Assembly: GCA_025526915.1 (NCBI GenBank)
Contig: JAHLKH010000090.1
Span: 1-64,000, forward strand
Direction of reading: 5' to 3'
DNA from: Entophlyctis helioformis
Taxonomy: Eukaryota; Chytridiomycota; Chytridiomycetes; Chytridiales; Chytriomycetaceae
Length of the DNA: 64,000 bases
The notes under the pieces were generated by a model. That model did no database searches and was not told where the DNA came from. It worked only from the letters and a program-made list of their open reading frames with translations. Numbering within the stretch: the stretch's first letter is position 1; every line of letters begins with the position of its first letter. Of the stretch, positions 1-9,744 are shown piece by piece. The translations under genes and the position numbers were made by a program.

Positions 1-114
1 TCGGCAGCATAAGAATCGCGCCGCGCCAGGTCGCGCTTGCCGCCGCCAAGATCACCTCGAGATCGCCTCCAAGATCCCCTAAGCTCGCCTCCAGCTCGCC
101 TCCAGCCGCCCGCC

Positions 115-729
115 ATGTTCCGTCGTGCCGCCTCTGTGTTTGCCGCCGCCCCGGCCCGCTCCGCCTCTGCCGCCACCGCGCGCCGCGGCCTTGCCCAGCA
201 GACGGCCCGCCCCTCGGCCTCGGCCGCTGGCTCTGGCTCCGGCCTGAGCAAGCGCCTGCTCGCCGTGTCGGTCGTTGGCGCCGTGCTGGCGTCGTCGGCC
301 GTGATGGCCAGCACGGCGTCGGTGGCCCACGCCGAGCCCGCCAAGGCCGCGCCCAAGCCCGCTGCCGCCAAGAGCCCGGCCGGCGTCAAGGGCGGCATCG
401 AGCGCACCTTTATCGGTGCGTCGGGTCGCCGCGTCCTGCTTCTCCCTGCCACTGAGCCGTGCTGACCCGTGCGTCCATGCTCCACGTCCACCAACTCCGC
501 CTGCCTGCCTGCCTGCCTGGTCTGTGTCTGTGTCTGTGTCCGTGACTGCGACTGCGACTGCGACTGCGACTGTCGGCGCGTGCAGCCCTCAAGCCAGACG
601 GCACGCAGCGCGCTCTGCTCGGCGAGGTCATCCAGCGCTTCGAGAAGCGAGGCTACAAGCTCGTGGCCATCAAGGTGTGTCCCCAGCCATCGCCGCCGAG
701 CTGATCTGATCGTCATGTGATATTGCCCC

Positions 730-779
<50 letters not shown>

Positions 780-1532
780 CATCCCTGTAAAGGCCATCGT
801 GCCGTCGCGCGCTCTTGCCGAGAAGCACTACGAGGACCTCAAGACCCGTCCCTTCTTTGGCGGCCTCGTGTCGTACATGACGTCCGGTGCCGCCCCCGTC
901 ATCGCCATGGTCTGGGAGGGAAAGGTGCGCGCACGCTCTGCAGCCAGCTGCCACGCACGCTGTCCAAGGACGCATTGCTAACCGTGCAAGCCCTCGCTCA
1001 ATGCCTCCAGGACGTGATCCGTCAGGGTCGCCGCATCATTGGTGCGACTAACCCTCTTGAGGCCCAGCCTGGCTCGATCAGGTTGGTTGCACAGAACCGA
1101 CCCGCGCGCGTGGCTTGTCTTGGCACGCTGCTAACCCATGCTGCGTCGATCGCAGAGGCGACCTGTGCATCAGCGTTGGTCGCAACATCATGTGAGTTTC
1201 CCTCTGCCGCCTGTCCATCCGTGGGCACATATCCTGCTTGATCTCTGACACGCACGACTCTTGCTGCTCCTGCTGCTGCTGCCCACAGCCACGGCTCGGA
1301 CTCGTTTGACTCTGGTAGGGACTCGTGCCTTGTGGGATGCAGAGCGCCATTCCCGCTGACGATAGCCGACGTTGAACAGCCGAGAAGGAGATTGGCCTCT
1401 GGTTCGGCAAGAGCGAGGTGTTTGACTGGCAGTGTACGTGGTCCATGCCGGCCGTTGATGTGCCCAGTGCGCCTGTGACTGACACGCTGTGCGGCAGTCG
1501 GCAATGCCGAGTGGATCGACGCCGACAACTGA
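115..1532 (+). CDS. NDK1: Nucleoside diphosphate kinase, mitochondrial form
   Basis: Transfers the gamma-phosphate between nucleoside triphosphates and diphosphates through a phospho-histidine. Exons 115..415, 586..674, 793..924, 1011..1081, 1156..1191, 1289..1314, 1380..1433 and 1498..1532 join in phase to 247 residues. Seen: [14 protein letters not shown] near the start of the fold, [14 protein letters not shown], the [16 protein letters not shown] segment, the active-site block NIIHGSDS containing the catalytic His, and the ending EWIDADN. The usual NDK core is about 150 residues. The extra N-terminus of about 95 residues is rich in Arg, Ala and Ser and has one hydrophobic stretch (about 48-64), which fits an inner-membrane or intermembrane-space presequence like that of NME4-type or plant mitochondrial NDKs; that location is inference. 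The ATG chosen is the first one in frame. Intron 2 contains a long AC microsatellite. Confidence 0.93.
732..775. repeat. (AC)22 microsatellite
   Basis: Uninterrupted AC dinucleotide tract of 44 bases inside intron 2 of the NDK gene, ending 17 bases before the splice acceptor. Intron 1 of the same gene also has a short GACTGC tandem near 543-570. Confidence 0.97.
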
Positions 1533-2058
1533 GCGCGTCTCTGCCTCTGCCTCGTGCCTTTTTTGGAATGAACCTTCCTGCTCGACTCTTTGGTGGCTTA
1601 CAGGCCTGCTGGCTCGCAGTCTTGCTAGCTTACAGGCCTGCAGTCTCGCACGGCCTGCCTGCCCAATGCGCAGCACATGTCTGCCTTCTAAGCCTGCCTG
1701 CCCCGATCCCGCGTCGCATCCACCGCGCATCCAGATCAGTGCCACCTCGCATCCAGATCGCATCCAGATCGCGTCCGCGTGCATTGAAGCCGAAAACAAG
1801 CTTCCTGCACATCGCCCCGAACGCAACACAACAAACGCAACGCTGTCGCCGTCGCCGACATCGCCCCCGCCTGCTGCTGCGCTCGCTGCCGCCACTCTTG
1901 CCACCGCCCTTGTCGCTGCTGCTGCCGCTGCCGCCATCTTCTGGCTGACGAACACGCTGGCTCCTCGTAAGCGCCGTCGCACCACCAACGGCCGAAGCAG
2001 AAGCAGAAGCAGAAGCGCCGACCGCACATTCAACCGCCAGGACGCCGCCGAGCCCGAC

Positions 2059-3178
2059 ATGCTCTCCGACGACAGTCCGGCTGCTGCCCGCAGCGTCGTG
2101 GCCAACAGCACGTCCTTCTGGTCGACGTCGATGGTCGCCGCGGGTGCCGGCTCAAGCACCACGTCCCGCAAGTCGCCGTCCCGCCGCTCCGGCGTCAATG
2201 CCACCACGGCCATGCAGGTGAGTCCGGCCCCAGGCGCCGATGCCGACACGCTCCCGGAGCCCTTCTACGCCTACGCGCCGGGCACGCCGGCCCGCCCGCC
2301 GCCCGCCGACGACCTGTCGCGGCTTCCGCTCGAGCTGCTGCTCCGCGCGCTCGGCCATCTCTCGCCGGCGGACCTGCTCACCATGTCGGGCGTGTCGGCG
2401 CTCTTCCACGAGCTCTCGCAGGACGAGTCGCTGTGGAAAGCGCACTGCGCCGCCGACTGGGCCGACAAGAAACACCGGCGTCTGCGTCTGTTCCCGTACT
2501 ACGCGTACACGAGCTCGGTCATCCTGTCGCGCATGTCGCGTGCCGACTGCGAGGCCGTCCTTGGCGAGCGTGGCGTGGACATGGCCGCGATGCCGGAAGC
2601 CCAGAGCCTGGAGGATGCCGCCGATGACGAGGCCAAGGCCGCCGTGCTGCGGCCTGTGGTTGTGCGCACGACGCCGTTTTTTGCCGTGCGCGCAACGTCG
2701 CTGAGCAAGTGGAAGGCATCGTACTATGCCGCGCGTATCGATTCGACGCGCACGGTCATGTCCGAGCACGAGCTCACGTCGTTTGAGTGGTGCGTCTATT
2801 TCGTCTGTCCGTCTGTCTGTGTGTCTGCCTGTGTGTTCTTCTGTCCGTCTGCCTGTGGCTGGCTCTGATCCCGCCATCGCCCTGTCTACGCCCAGGTACT
2901 ACTGCGACTCGTGGGGCCACTACGGCTACGGCCAGGAAGATGACGACGACGAGCCAAAGGAGCTCACGGCCGACGAGCTCAAAAAGTTCCCCGTGGTCAA
3001 GTTCTTCAAGAACGGTCTCCGCGGTCCGCTCGAGGGACACCGCCCGCGCACGTGCTCGTGGACGCTCAGCGACACGGGACACGTGCAGGTGTCGCAGTAC
3101 CCGCCGCACCGTGTGCGCCGCACGCCGACGTGGGGCTGGGAGATTGCCAACGGCTGGGTGACGTACAGATCCAAGTGA
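2059..3178 (+). CDS. F-box protein (uncharacterised)
   Basis: Probably a substrate receptor of an SCF ubiquitin ligase. Two exons, 2059..2789 and 2896..3178, give 337 residues; the junction restores a Trp codon (TG/G). The F-box lies at about residues 85-130: LSRLPLELLLRALGHLSPAD, then LFHELSQDESLWKAHC. The rest has no repeats I recognise and ends in TWGWEIANGWVTYRSK. The start is uncertain. The frame stays open upstream to 1666, and that extension would add an Ala-rich hydrophobic segment (about 1861-1950) and an Arg/Ser tract, making a membrane-anchored form. I chose 2059 because it leaves a normal gap after the NDK stop at 1532. The C-terminal half does not resemble WD40, LRR or Kelch receptors. 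Confidence 0.75.
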
Positions 3179-3384
3179 TCTCTCGCGTCTGTCTGGCGTG
3201 TCTGTGTGTCTGTGCGTGTCTGCCTGCCTGTCAGAGCCTTGATCATCATTTTAGTTTGTTGTGCACGAGCATCGTCAATACAACACCAAAAGCACCGCAC
3301 TCTGTCTTCAGCACTCTTGAGCCATGAATGCACCAGAAGCCTGCCCACTGGCTTGAAGCCGCAGCGGACTGAGTACCACGCTGC

Positions 3385-3399
3385 TCACGTGACCGTGTG
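3385..3399. promoter_or_regulatory. Conserved E-box element, copy 1
   Basis: TCACGTGACCGTGTG, 47 bases before the membrin ATG. The identical 15-mer occurs at 6141-6155 in the promoter between DOHH and the 6297 gene. CACGTG is the palindrome bound by bHLH factors such as Cbf1 or TFEB-like proteins. Which factor binds here is unknown. Confidence 0.55.
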
Positions 3400-3445
3400 T
3401 GATCTCGCCCGTTGCGACGCTGACCGCGACTTGCCCGCAGCAGCA

Positions 3446-4572
3446 ATGTCGGCGACGGTGCTCTTCTCGAATGCGCTCAAGCTCAAGACGGAGCTGCAGC
3501 AGGACGTGGCGCGGCTCGAGTCAGGCCAAGACACCTCGTCGTCTCTGCAGTGTGCGTGCTCGCCTGCTCGTCTGCCCCTTTCCCTGCCTGCCTGCCCGCC
3601 CGCTGTCTGGCCGTCTGAACGCCACCAGCCTTGTGCAGCGACACAGCAGCAGTAACAGCAGGTGCAACAGGCAGCAGCTGACACTTGCGCATGTGCACAC
3701 ACAGCCAAGATACGCACAGGGCTCGCCAGCCTGCAGCGGGCCGTCACCGACCTCGACGACCTGGGCCGGCGAGAAGTCACTGCCGTCAAGCGGGAAACGA
3801 CGCTCGGGTGAGCACCGTCTCTGAGCATCGCATTCAGCCTCGGTGCCAGTATGGGTTCTGTTGTGTTGCTGTTGTAGCTGACGACGGCTGCGTTGCCATG
3901 GCCCAGCCGTGCAGCCAAGATGCGAGACGAGTATATGCAGATCCAGGCCTCGTATGATCGCTTCCGGGCGATGGAGCAAGCACAGGCGAGTGCATGCACA
4001 CACCTGCCACGTCTCGCCACGCCATGCCATGCCACGTCTCGCCACGCCATACCACGCATGCACGCTGAACAACGCCATGCCAAACAGATTGCCGCGGAAC
4101 AACGGCAAGCGCTTCTTGGAACCGAGCACGTGCTGGTAACCACCTTCTTCTTCTGCTCCTCGGCTCTGCGTACCCAGCGACCCGCTAACACCCGCTGCCG
4201 ACCCCCGCAGAACCAACGATCGCACACGGGCTATGCCGGCAGCGCCGCACAACGGCATCCAGGCGACCTCGAGTCCACCATTCTGTCCATCGATGACCAC
4301 ATGCTACGCGAGCGCGACGTGCTGGACGCATCGGCCTCGTCCATCGACGACTACCTCACCATTGGCCGCAACGCGTTGCACGAGCTGTATGAGCAGCGGT
4401 CGATGCTCAAGTCGACGCAGAAGCGGCTGCTGGACGTTGCCAACGCGCTCGGGCTGTCGAGCACGTCATCCGGTTCATTGAGCAGCGCAGCGCGGCTGAC
4501 CGGTGGATCCTGTGGGGCGGCTTGATCGGGTCGGTTCTCATCATGTGGGCTATCGTGCACTACCTCGGATAA
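3446..4572 (+). CDS. BOS1: Golgi/ER v-SNARE membrin (Bos1/GOSR2), with apparent frameshift
   Basis: Qb-SNARE for ER-Golgi vesicle fusion. Exons 3446..3551, 3705..3807, 3907..3985, 4088..4135 and 4211..4572. The C-terminal SNARE helix is clear: SSIDDYLTIGRNALHELYEQ, then LKSTQKRLLDVANALGLS. Straight after LGLSS the frame must slip by one base: the continuation IRFIEQRSAADRW followed by the tail anchor LWGGLIGSVLIMWAIVHYLG is in another frame, starting near 4462. In membrin the SNARE helix runs directly into the membrane anchor, so both parts belong to one protein. One base appears to be missing around 4461-4464. Read literally, the frame loses its anchor and stops at 4523-4525. The intron after exon 3 uses a GC donor (CAG/GCGAGT). 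The introns after exons 3 and 4 are multiples of three without in-frame stops, so those two splices are the least certain. Confidence 0.85.
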
Positions 4573-4658
4573 ATACAGGTGCAATGGGCAGTGCAGTGTA
4601 CGTGCGGGAGGGGGGAAACGGCCCGCCATCAATGTATGTACTTCGTCCAACTTGATGG

Positions 4659-4664
4659 TTTATT
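4659..4664 (-). terminator. Poly(A) signal for DOHH
   Basis: AATAAA on the minus strand, about 75 bases past the DOHH stop codon. Confidence 0.5.
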
Positions 4665-4736
4665 TGGTGCGATGTGGATGGAACAGAGGCCAGAGACGGC
4701 GGGAGGGAATGGCGGGGAAAAAGAAACAGCAGGCGA

Positions 4737-6068
4737 TCAGGAGCTGATAACCTCGGCGTATTGGAAGTCGCCCGAGACTTCGTGGTCGGCCATGTCGAGA
4801 CCGACGATGCAGCTCTCGCGGACGACGCGGTGCTCGTCAGTGGCAAACTGGCGGAGCACGGGGAAGCACTCGGGGGTGGCGATGGAGCCCAGTGCCTCGG
4901 CCGCCTCGTGGCGCACCATGGCCTCTTCGGCCGTGTTCGACAGCGTCTTGATGAGCGACGGCACACTGGCGGGGTGCTGTAGCTGTCCAAACACGTAGGC
5001 TTGATGGCAGTGTCAGCAGATCTGGCAGTGGGACGCGAAAGAGAGAGAGGAGAGGAGAGAGGAGAGAGGCGGTGTGAAGCAGACCTACCGATCTCGTGGC
5101 GGAAGAGAGCGCTCGAGTCGTTGAAGCCCTCGGCGAGCGCGAGCACTGCGTCCTCGGTGCCGCGGTTGCGCAGAGCGAACATGGCGCGGTACCGCTCAAA
5201 CAGCGGCAACTCTGCGTTCATGAGCGACGCCTTGAGCTGCTCGGTCGACAGATGCGCGTGCTTGACAGCCGGAGCCGGGTCGACCGACGCATAGGGGCTG
5301 CACGCATGCCACTGTGGGATCAGTGGACAGACAGACAGGCAGAGTGGAAGAGTGGCAGAGTGGCAGAGTGGCAGGCAGACAACTCACTTGGCGTCTTCGT
5401 TGGCAGCAATGTCCGTGTTGCTTGCCTTTGACTTTTCGTACTCGATGAGATGGATGGCGAGCGTCACGGTCTCGCGCACCACGACCTCCTTGTCTTGCAG
5501 GAACGGTCTGAGGATATCGAGCGCAGCGGGATCGCCAATGGCACCGAGCGCCTCTGCCGCCTACTCGCACCGTCGCACATTGCATCGTCGCCGCTGTCAG
5601 TCCAGTCCGCAGCCACAGCGTGCACAGCAGCATCGGAAGCGACAGCGTTCCGTGTTTCAAAAACAAGGCCGGACGGCACGCACCTCGTGGCGGACCATGG
5701 GCTCCTGGTTCAGGTCGCTGAGGACGGCCGTCAAGTGCGGCACGGCGTAGGGGTTCTTCATCTGGCCCAGCACATAGGCCAGCTCATGCTTGAGCAGCGC
5801 CGACTCGTCGCTGAATGCTGTTCCGTCCAGTCAGTCGGTCAGTCGGTCAGTCAGCCAGTCAGTTTGGGCATCACACAGTCATTGACGAACCTTGGGCAAT
5901 AATGTCGACGGCTCTCGGTGTCTTGAGCGCCTTGAGCGTAAAGAGCGCACGGAAGCGCTTGGAGAGGGGGTTGGTGGCGGTGCACAGCGACTCCTGCAGC
6001 GATGCGTAGGTGGCGTCTGTGACGGTGACGCCTGCGAGGGCGGGGTCGTCTGTGTGTGCAATCGTCAT
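4737..6068 (-). CDS. LIA1: Deoxyhypusine hydroxylase (HEAT-repeat diiron enzyme)
   Basis: Hydroxylates deoxyhypusine on eIF5A, the last step of hypusine synthesis. Minus-strand exons in order 6068..5891, 5817..5684, 5560..5388, 5297..5089 and 4999..4737 join in phase to 318 residues, the normal family length. The HE dipeptides that bind the two irons are all present: [38 protein letters not shown] and [14 protein letters not shown]. They form two symmetrical four-repeat HEAT halves linked by the conserved [12 protein letters not shown]. No frameshift. The gene diverges from the gene at 6297 across 228 bp that contain the E-box element, and converges on membrin with stops 164 bp apart. Confidence 0.96.
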
Positions 6069-6296
6069 GGGAATGTGTGTCGGTCGGTATGGTTTCGAGT
6101 GCGAGTGTTTTTGTGTGAAAATGCTCGAGTGTCTGGTGCATCACGTGACCGTGTGGGATTACTGAGGACACGCACGCAGATCGCCCGCTGCGGCAAAATT
6201 GCTTCAACGGGTCATGTGCACCAGATCGCGTGTCAGCCAAGCACTGCCTAGAAGATGCTTGGCTGGCGAACGCCCCTTTCCCCAATCCACTGCAAC
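6069..6296. promoter_or_regulatory. Divergent promoter DOHH / membrane protein
   Basis: The 228 bp between two divergent start codons. It contains the 15-mer E-box element at 6141-6155, with CGCCCG(C)TGCG about 28 bases downstream. A similar CGCCCGTTGCG follows the copy at 3385 at a shorter spacing. Confidence 0.5.
6141..6155. promoter_or_regulatory. Conserved E-box element, copy 2
   Basis: TCACGTGACCGTGTG, identical to 3385-3399, placed between the start codons of DOHH (minus) and the 6297 gene (plus). Confidence 0.55.
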
Positions 6297-7680
6297 ATGG
6301 CTCTCAAGACTGTGCTGGCAATCGCTCTCGCTGCCGCTGCTCCCGCCGCACTGGCACAGACGCAGTACGCTCAGGCTACGTCTGGCAGCCGCCTCTCCTG
6401 CCTGCCCAAGCTCTCGTCTGCCCTCGACCAGGCTGCGCAGGACACTCTCGATGCCATCGTTGCGACAAAGGACATTGCGTCCAGCGTCTCTGCAGAACGC
6501 CGGCTTTCCTGCCCGGTCGGCTCAAGCCAGGTCCTCGTGCAAGGGCAGAGCACGCCGCTGAGGTGTGGGACAGGTGCACAGGGCCAGACACCGGATCGGG
6601 TGTTTCCGCCAACACCACCACATCCGACTGTGCCATCAACTGCCGCTCCCGTGTTGTGCTCAACATCGCTGGCGGCATCCGCAAGCCTGACGATGGATGC
6701 TTCGCCGGTGCGTTCATGGCCGTCGGCTCGTTTGCACAGATCGCTGCCCAGTCGAGCAACGTCAACCCGTGGTTCCAGCCGTTCTACTACCCCGAGGCGC
6801 CTGCCACGCAGTTTGTGCAAGTCAACGAGTACTCGACCGCGGCTGTCTGCGAGTCGGCGTCTCTGTTCGGCACGGTGCTCTCCAACGCCTCCAATGTCAT
6901 CCGTGTCGAGACGTATCCGCTCTGGTCGCAGTGCACGCAGCTGAACAACAGCCCGCTGTATCTGGCATCGTCTCTCTCCAACTCGGTCATTGAGCACCGG
7001 CTGTGCACCGACTCGGCTTGCTCGGCCAACTGTATCCGCAAGACCGTGCCTGCCGCCCTGACGCCTTCCAAGTGCGGTGCATCGCCCGCCGCCGTGCCTG
7101 CCGGTGCTGTTCGGCTCGTTGTCGGCACGTTTGCATCGACCGTGCCCTCATGGGTCCCCTCAGAGCCGTCGTTTTTACAGCGGAACCGTCCTCTCATCAC
7201 GATCATTGCGATCGTCGTCTCCGTCATCATTGGCGCTGGTGTTTGGTACTTATTCGCCAGGATCCTCCCTCGCCGCCTGAGAGCCAAGCGCGAGGCCATG
7301 TCCGCGGCCGAGCGCACCAAGCCGACCTCGAGGAACAGCGCCGTGCCGACCTGGTGCAGCAGGACATTGAGACTCCCGCTTCCCAGCAGGTCCAGGCATC
7401 CGGCCGTGCCTCCGCACCGATGCAGGCGTACCAGCGCGTCGATCTCATGGTGTACGGCGATGGCATCGTTGACGACTCGACGCAGATGGATGCCTACTTC
7501 CCCATGGCTGACATCCGTCGCAAGGCTCAGGCACGCGAGCGTCGTCGTATCGAGAAGGAGCGTGCCGAAGCGTTGGCTGCGATCGAGGCCGCTAACGCTG
7601 CTGACGCTGTTGCGGCTGTTGCGGCTGCTGAGGCTGCTGGCAGCGTCGCTGCTCCTTCGCCCGCAGTCACCAAGCCTTGA
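6297..7680 (+). CDS. Secreted-type single-pass membrane protein, unknown family, frame breaks
   Basis: I do not recognise the family. The N-terminus is a clean signal peptide (MALKTVLAIALAAAAPAALA, then QTQ). A Cys-containing lumenal region of roughly 280 residues follows (SDCAINCR, STAAVCESASLFGT, CTDSACSANCIRK). Next comes one membrane helix, ITIIAIVVSVIIGAGVWYLF, near 7196-7255, and a charged Ala/Arg/Glu cytosolic tail ending SPAVTKP. The frame changes twice. Between 6516 and 6600 it moves by one base; this could be a 47-nt intron (6516..6562, GT-AG) or one missing base. Near 7320 (RTK then ADLEEQRRADLVQQD) no intron fits and one base seems missing. The three segments are compositionally continuous, so I treat them as one gene. 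The topology is type I. Confidence 0.6.
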
Positions 7681-7812
7681 ATGCAGCTTGTGCTGCCCAA
7701 CATGCCGTCTGCGCATCCAACCATCATCCCATCATAAATAGTCGTTGTATCTCCTCATTTTATCGATATTTATCGTACTGGTTTCCCGCATTTCCCCTAT
7801 TCAAACATCGAC

Positions 7813-8315
7813 ATGGCCAATCGAGTCAATGTGACGGCAGAGGTGCTCAAGTTTGGGCTGTACATCATGTTCCCGTGGGCGTGCTGTTCCTGCACAACCG
7901 GCCAGACGTCTCGGACTTTTTCCAAACCACGCAGGTGAGAGCTCGTCTGGTCCTTGCCTGCCTTCTGCATGTGTCCGCTTGGGGGACTGCTGACACTGCT
8001 GACACTGCTGACACTGCTGGTCATGGCAACAACAGGACGACTTGCACTTGGACAGAGCGGAAAGCAACAAGAAGCTGTATGTGAGTGCAGCCAGGCTGGT
8101 TTGATGACAATGGATGGATGGATGGACCGACTGCCCACTGACCACGCACTGACCACCCATCGACTGGCAACCTGCAGAAGGTGCCCACGTCCACGGAAGA
8201 GATTCACGAGCAGGTGGCCATCATGCGTGCCAATGCTCAGCGATGGAAGCAGGAGAAGGAGCAGCAGCAGGAACAACAACAGACGCAGACGCAGACACAG
8301 ACGCATTCCAGTTAG
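7813..8315 (+). CDS. PET100: PET100-like cytochrome c oxidase assembly factor, apparent frameshift
   Basis: Small inner-mitochondrial-membrane chaperone for complex IV assembly. Exons 7813..7934, 8036..8080 and 8178..8315; about 101 residues once one missing base is allowed. Seen: VTAEVLKFGLYIMFP, then in the next frame VGVLFLHNRPDVSDFF, then KKLYKVPTSTEE and a Gln-rich tail. The pattern of an N-terminal membrane helix with (I/M)FP, a short FF motif and a K-x-Y/W-P turn matches PET100. The break is at 7871-7875, where a run reads CCC and CCC plus one more C would restore the frame. Intron 1 contains a 9-base tandem (CTGACACTG) near 7988-8019. Confidence 0.75.
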
Positions 8316-8394
8316 CCAGGACCCGCCTGTGCATTGGAATGAGCTGCAGGGAACAGGGAACGAGACGGAGTGCAATGAAGGCAAGACGTTCATT

Positions 8395-9159
8395 TCACAC
8401 TCGCTGGGCAATCCAGATGGCCGTCTTGCAGCCGACGGTGATGGCGCCCGTGAGAGCGGCGTAGGCAGGCGCCTTCTTGGCATCGTGGTCGACGGCCGTG
8501 TCCAGATGCTCCAGCTCGTCGTCGCGGAACTGGCGGAGCACCTCGGCAAGCTTGGTGACTTGCGGGTCCTTGTCCAGCGCGACTAGCTCGCGGATCTGGC
8601 TGTGAGGGTGTCAGTCGACAGGGCCGATCGCAATGCGCAGCAGCAAGAGGAGCTACGGGTTTAGAGGGTGCACAGCGATCGGCTCACTCGTTGTAGTGCT
8701 CGCCAATGACGGCCTCGACGGCCTCGGTGCAGGCCATGGCGGCCTCCTTGCCCAGCAGCGCCGTGCCCGCGCCGAGCGCAAAGCCGGCAGCCTCCCACAG
8801 CGGACGCAGGGCCGACGGCCGCACGCGGTTGTGGGCCAGGATGTCGTCGAGCACGCGCAGATGGGTCTTTTCCTGCTCCCACATGTGCTCGATCAGCGCA
8901 CCCGTGGCTGGGTCTCGGCGCTTGAGCACGGCGGCCTGGCCCATGTAGATGTAGTTGGCGCCAATCTCGCCGGCGTGGTCGACCCGCAGCATGGCGTCGA
9001 TGCGCTGCTTGAGTGCGGCGTGAGCACCGCTTCGTCTGCGCTGCCATGGCTGTTCGTGGTGCTGCCTGTGCTCGTGCTGCTGTGGCTGCGCGGTGCGGAT
9101 GTGGACAGCAGTCTGGCTGCTCTGACGCTACAGCCTGCGCTGCGGCGGGCATAAGTCAT
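8395..9159 (-). CDS. COQ7: COQ7, demethoxyubiquinone hydroxylase, apparent frameshift
   Basis: Diiron hydroxylase that makes 5-hydroxy-ubiquinone in the mitochondrial CoQ pathway. Exons (minus) 9159..8688 and 8599..8395, about 225 residues. Iron ligands are visible in order: [45 protein letters not shown] and [19 protein letters not shown]. The N-terminus [20 protein letters not shown] is a plausible mitochondrial presequence but sits in a different frame from the catalytic domain. The switch is near 9012-9014, where an extra C (CACTC to CACCTC) would join TPH to [16 protein letters not shown]. The start is divergent from the gene at 9239 with only 79 bp between. Confidence 0.9.
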
Positions 9160-9238
9160 GGTAATGGCCGTCGTAACCTTGAGCATTTGTGCAGTTGGCT
9201 TTGTGGTTGGCTTTGTGGTTCGATTCCAACATCGACTG
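9160..9238. promoter_or_regulatory. 79-bp divergent promoter COQ7 / small mitochondrial protein
   Basis: Both flanking start codons encode mitochondrial-type presequences. The interval contains a direct repeat, (T)GGCTTTGTGGTT, at 9197-9220 and no recognised TATA box. Confidence 0.45.
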
Positions 9239-9694
9239 ATGATCTTCACACGGTCAAGGCTCACTTGGGCAGCGTTGCCTCGGGTGCGCTCTGCGTCCAG
9301 CAGCTCGGCCGCAAGCGCAGCACCAGCAGCACCAGCAGCACCAGCAAAGTTCCGGGTCAACAAGGCGCTCAATGCCGTGGCCATTATGGCGGGCATGACG
9401 GCCGGTGCGTCCATGGCCATGCCCTGTCTGCGGACTGCTTCCTTCCTGTGGACTGGTTCCTTGATGCGGACTGCTTCCTGTGGACTGTGGCCAACACTGA
9501 CGCTGCCGTCAAACAGGCATCTACATGGTCGATGCCGTGATGCCGCCCGATCTGGTGAGAAGCCTGACGCTGCTCTGTGTGCTCTGCCTACTCTGTCTGC
9601 TCAGACTCACACCGGCCCACTCGGCCTGCTGCTTGCACAGACCATCCCCGAGCTGCCTGCCGACAGCACAGCAACAGCGCCAAAGTCGCCATAA
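9239..9694 (+). CDS. Small mitochondrial membrane protein, unknown
   Basis: Exons 9239..9404, 9517..9554 and 9605..9694 give 97 residues with correct phase. The N-terminus MIFTRSRLTWAALPRVRSAS is Arg-rich and lacks acidic residues, so import into mitochondria is likely. An Ala/Pro linker precedes one hydrophobic helix, LNAVAIMAGMTAGIYMVDAV, then MPPDL and a Pro/Ala tail. The length and layout resemble small respiratory-complex subunits or assembly factors, but I do not recognise a family. The frame is open upstream to 9158; I prefer 9239 because it begins the presequence and does not overlap COQ7. Confidence 0.6.
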   Translation: MIFTRSRLTWAALPRVRSASSSSAASAAPAAPAAPAKFRVNKALNAVAIMAGMTAGASMAMPCLRTASFLWTGSLMRTASCGLWPTLTLPSNRHLHGRCRDAARSGEKPDAALCALPTLSAQTHTGPLGLLLAQTIPELPADSTATAPKSP

Positions 9695-9697
9695 AGC

Positions 9698-9703
9698 AAT
9701 AAA
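9698..9703 (+). terminator. Poly(A) signal, 4 bases after stop
   Basis: AATAAA at the very end of the small mitochondrial gene. The SPT6 start codon follows at 9745, so the 3' end of one transcript and the 5' end of the next share about 50 bp. Confidence 0.5.
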
Positions 9704-9744
9704 TGCATTTATTCTAAACGTTCCCTAACAACGGCTGTAACAGG

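Noticed and set aside
416..785. Open frames with runs such as [14 protein letters not shown] or THTHTH in the first kilobase
   Set aside because: Translations of intron simple repeats in NDK; they cross the splice junctions that restore the NDK protein.
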